Origin: Anaerosalibacter sp. Marseille-P3206
GTDB taxonomy: Bacteria > Bacillota > Clostridia > Tissierellales > Sporanaerobacteraceae
Direction: 5' to 3'
Length of the DNA stretch: 64,000 nucleotides
Assembly: GCF_900155565.1 (NCBI RefSeq)
Contig: NZ_FUHM01000002.1
Span: 1,798,001 to 1,862,000, forward strand
Positions 62,837 to 64,000 of the stretch are shown here, one piece after another; the stretch's first letter is position 1, and the number at the start of each line of letters is the position of its first letter. The notes beneath the pieces are model-generated. The model was not told the origin of the DNA and made no database searches. It saw nothing but the letters and a program-made list of their open reading frames with translations. The position numbers and the translations under genes are program-made.

Positions 62837-63049
62837 ATGATGTATTTAGTTGAAAATACTTTTATAGATAAAGAAACAAAGGAATTACACGAAAAGGGAA
62901 CTATTTACAAAACTGATAAAGAAGAAAGAGCTGAAGAACTTAGAGAAGGAGGTTTTTTAGGAGCTGAATTGGTAGTAAAAGAAGAAAACGAATCTTCTGA
63001 AGAAGAAACACCTAAGAAAGAGGAAGAGTCAAAGGGAAAGAAAAAATAA
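62837..63049 (+). CDS. Small capsid-adjacent protein
   Basis: 70 residues from ATG 62837 (AGAGAGGATGA). A short folded N-terminus (MMYLVENTFIDKETKELHEK) and an Glu/Lys-rich C-terminus. A common gene between capsid and connector genes; function unknown. Confidence 0.7.
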   Translation: MMYLVENTFIDKETKELHEKGTIYKTDKEERAEELREGGFLGAELVVKEENESSEEETPKKEEESKGKKK

Positions 63050-63071
63050 TCTCCGTTTTGGAGGTGGTTAG

Positions 63072-63377
63072 ATGATATTAGATTTACAAGAAGCTAAAGA
63101 ATGGCTCAGAATTGATTATGATGAAGATGACATGCAAATACAACTTTTAATCGATACCGCAGAAACATATTTAAAAGATTCAATAGATGATTTTTATAAA
63201 AAAATAGTACACGATACAGATGGAAGTTTTAAAAATAAGGCTAAACTAGTAATGCTGGTCCTTATAACTAACTGGTATGACAGTAGGGACTTTACTGAAT
63301 TAGATGCAGATGAAAAAGTCAGGTATACAATTACTTCATTAATGAAACAAATGTCATATGGTTATGAGGTGACGTAG
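63072..63377 (+). CDS. Head-tail connector protein (gp6-like)
   Basis: 101 residues; LDLQEAKEWLRIDYDEDDMQ and IQLLIDTAETYLKDSID match HK97 gp6-type adaptors that bind the portal. GGAGGTGG precedes the ATG. Confidence 0.9.
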   Translation: MILDLQEAKEWLRIDYDEDDMQIQLLIDTAETYLKDSIDDFYKKIVHDTDGSFKNKAKLVMLVLITNWYDSRDFTELDADEKVRYTITSLMKQMSYGYEVT

Positions 63378-63713
63378 ATGAGTAGAATGACAAGTAAGTT
63401 AAGAAATAAAGTTGATGTATATACAAAACAGAAAGTAGAAAACGAATTAGGAGAAATTGAATACAAATATGCTAAATTAAAAACTATATACACACAAATA
63501 ATACCCAAAACATCTACTTTAAAAGATGGCCAAGCAGAAACTGAATATGTAGAGTCTACTCATAAATTTAAAGTCAGAATTAAATCCTTACCTGAACTAG
63601 ATAACACTTATCGATTTGCATATAAGGGACAAACATACGAAGTAAAATACTTTGATCCGGATTATCGAAGCAATGAATTCTATGACGTATATACAAGGTT
63701 GGTGATAGAGTAA
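63378..63713 (+). CDS. Phage head closure protein
   Basis: 111 residues, MTSKLRNKVDVYTKQKVENE and a central YRFAYKGQTYEVKYFDPDYR; matches SPP1 gp16/HK97 gp7-type head closure proteins that stop DNA leaving the head. Starts right after the connector stop. Confidence 0.9.
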   Translation: MSRMTSKLRNKVDVYTKQKVENELGEIEYKYAKLKTIYTQIIPKTSTLKDGQAETEYVESTHKFKVRIKSLPELDNTYRFAYKGQTYEVKYFDPDYRSNEFYDVYTRLVIE

Positions 63714-64000
63714 TGGCTAAAGATGGTTTTGATTTTAGTGAACTAAGTGAGCTCGAAGAAGATTTATTAAATTTAGCTGGTGAAGTTGAAAATGGAAAAC
63801 AAGCTAAAAGGTTTTTAAGAAACAAAGGAAATAAATTAAAAAGAAGGACATTAAAGGTCGCTAAAGCAAAGGTTAAAAAGAAAAGCGGTAATCTATTCAA
63901 AGGAATTAAAAGAGGGAAACCTTATAAATACTATGTAGACGGTAGCTGGGCTGTAAGAGTTTATGCTGGATCACCTGCTAATCACGCACATTTACTTAAT
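63713..64000 (+). CDS. HK97 gp10-like tail component (5' part)
   Basis: 96 codons before the window ends. Starts at ATG 63713 sharing a base with the previous stop. KVKKKSGNLFKGIKRGKPYK and YAGSPANHAHLLN match the gp10-like tail completion family. The C-terminal part lies outside. Confidence 0.88.
   Translation, partial: MAKDGFDFSELSELEEDLLNLAGEVENGKQAKRFLRNKGNKLKRRTLKVAKAKVKKKSGNLFKGIKRGKPYKYYVDGSWAVRVYAGSPANHAHLLN

Larger units (their letters stand above)
40300..64000. mobile_element. Temperate siphovirus prophage (left 23.7 kb)
   Basis: Integrase, regulators, replication, recombination, late activator, terminases, portal, ClpP-type protease, capsid and connector genes occur in typical temperate order. 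The P27-type TerS, Terminase_1-type TerL and HK97-type head genes indicate a siphovirus-like, probably cos-type phage. No frame of a core structural gene is broken, so the prophage may be functional. The tail, lysis module and attR lie beyond base 64000. Confidence 0.95.

Noticed and set aside
40300-64000. Retron, CBASS, restriction-modification or CRISPR defence system in the prophage
   Set aside because: No reverse transcriptase, cyclase, restriction enzyme, Cas gene or repeat array was found; the methyltransferase has no partner nuclease.

Overview
The window reads as one contig from a low-GC Firmicute, most likely an anaerobic clostridium-like organism near Tissierellales. The evidence is the AT-rich coding sequence, strong AGGAGG ribosome sites, a butyryl-CoA dehydrogenase/EtfBA operon, a Rex repressor, a CIRCE-controlled groESL operon, flagellar genes, and gene orders shared with Bacillus and Clostridia. 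The species assignment is inference.

Bases 1-40260 are chromosomal. The first block is the end of a flagellar operon (flaG, fliD, fliS and a chaperone-like gene), then hpf, secA and prfB with its programmed +1 frameshift, then tex, a soluble hybrid histidine kinase, an amidohydrolase, and an FMN riboswitch controlling ribU. Next come the tRNA t6A genes tsaE-tsaB-rimI-tsaD, an ABC-F ATPase on the opposite strand, rex, the acyl-CoA dehydrogenase/etfBA operon, glutamate dehydrogenase, an OGG-type glycosylase and groESL. The tsaE to groEL order matches the ydiB-ydiC-ydiD-gcp-ydiF-rex...groESL block of B. subtilis. Two clusters of DnaA boxes lie in gene-free gaps: one before hpf, and one between tsaD and the ABC-F gene. 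After groEL come two polysaccharide deacetylase-like genes separated by a DDE transposase, an FMN-dependent alpha-hydroxy-acid dehydrogenase-like gene, and an ECF sigma/anti-sigma operon with membrane genes. A matching pair of candidate ECF promoters lies before the sigma operon and before a papain-like gene next to it. Then follow rph, rdgB, a phosphodiesterase, five tRNA genes, a metallophosphoesterase and a tRNA-Arg.

Bases from about 40300 to the end of the window are a temperate siphovirus prophage (HK97-type head) integrated at the 3' end of tRNA-Arg(TCG). Its order is integrase, Cro/CI-type regulator, a small SOS-box-controlled ORF, repressor, divergent promoters with operators, antirepressor and excisionase-like genes, and many small early genes. 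Replication and recombination genes follow: Gam, ERF annealing protein, an initiator with internal iterons, a DnaC-like loader, a methyltransferase and RecU. After an ArpU-type late activator and a late control region come HNH, TerS, TerL, portal, ClpP-type prohead protease, major capsid and head-tail connectors. The prophage runs off the right edge inside a gp10-like tail gene, so attR, tail and lysis genes are not visible.

The most interesting signals are regulatory. (1) Tandem LexA-type boxes lie at the promoter of a 43-residue ORF next to a phage repressor that lacks a self-cleavage domain, suggesting LexA-controlled antirepression. (2) The two DnaA-box clusters. (3) The duplicated ECF promoter. 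(4) A TGTCGAA motif shared by the promoters of the integrase-side regulator and of a cargo gene in the late region. (5) A late promoter followed by a leader that ends in a terminator before any gene. (6) An independently promoted reverse-strand gene whose C-terminus resembles that of the convergent gene it overlaps.
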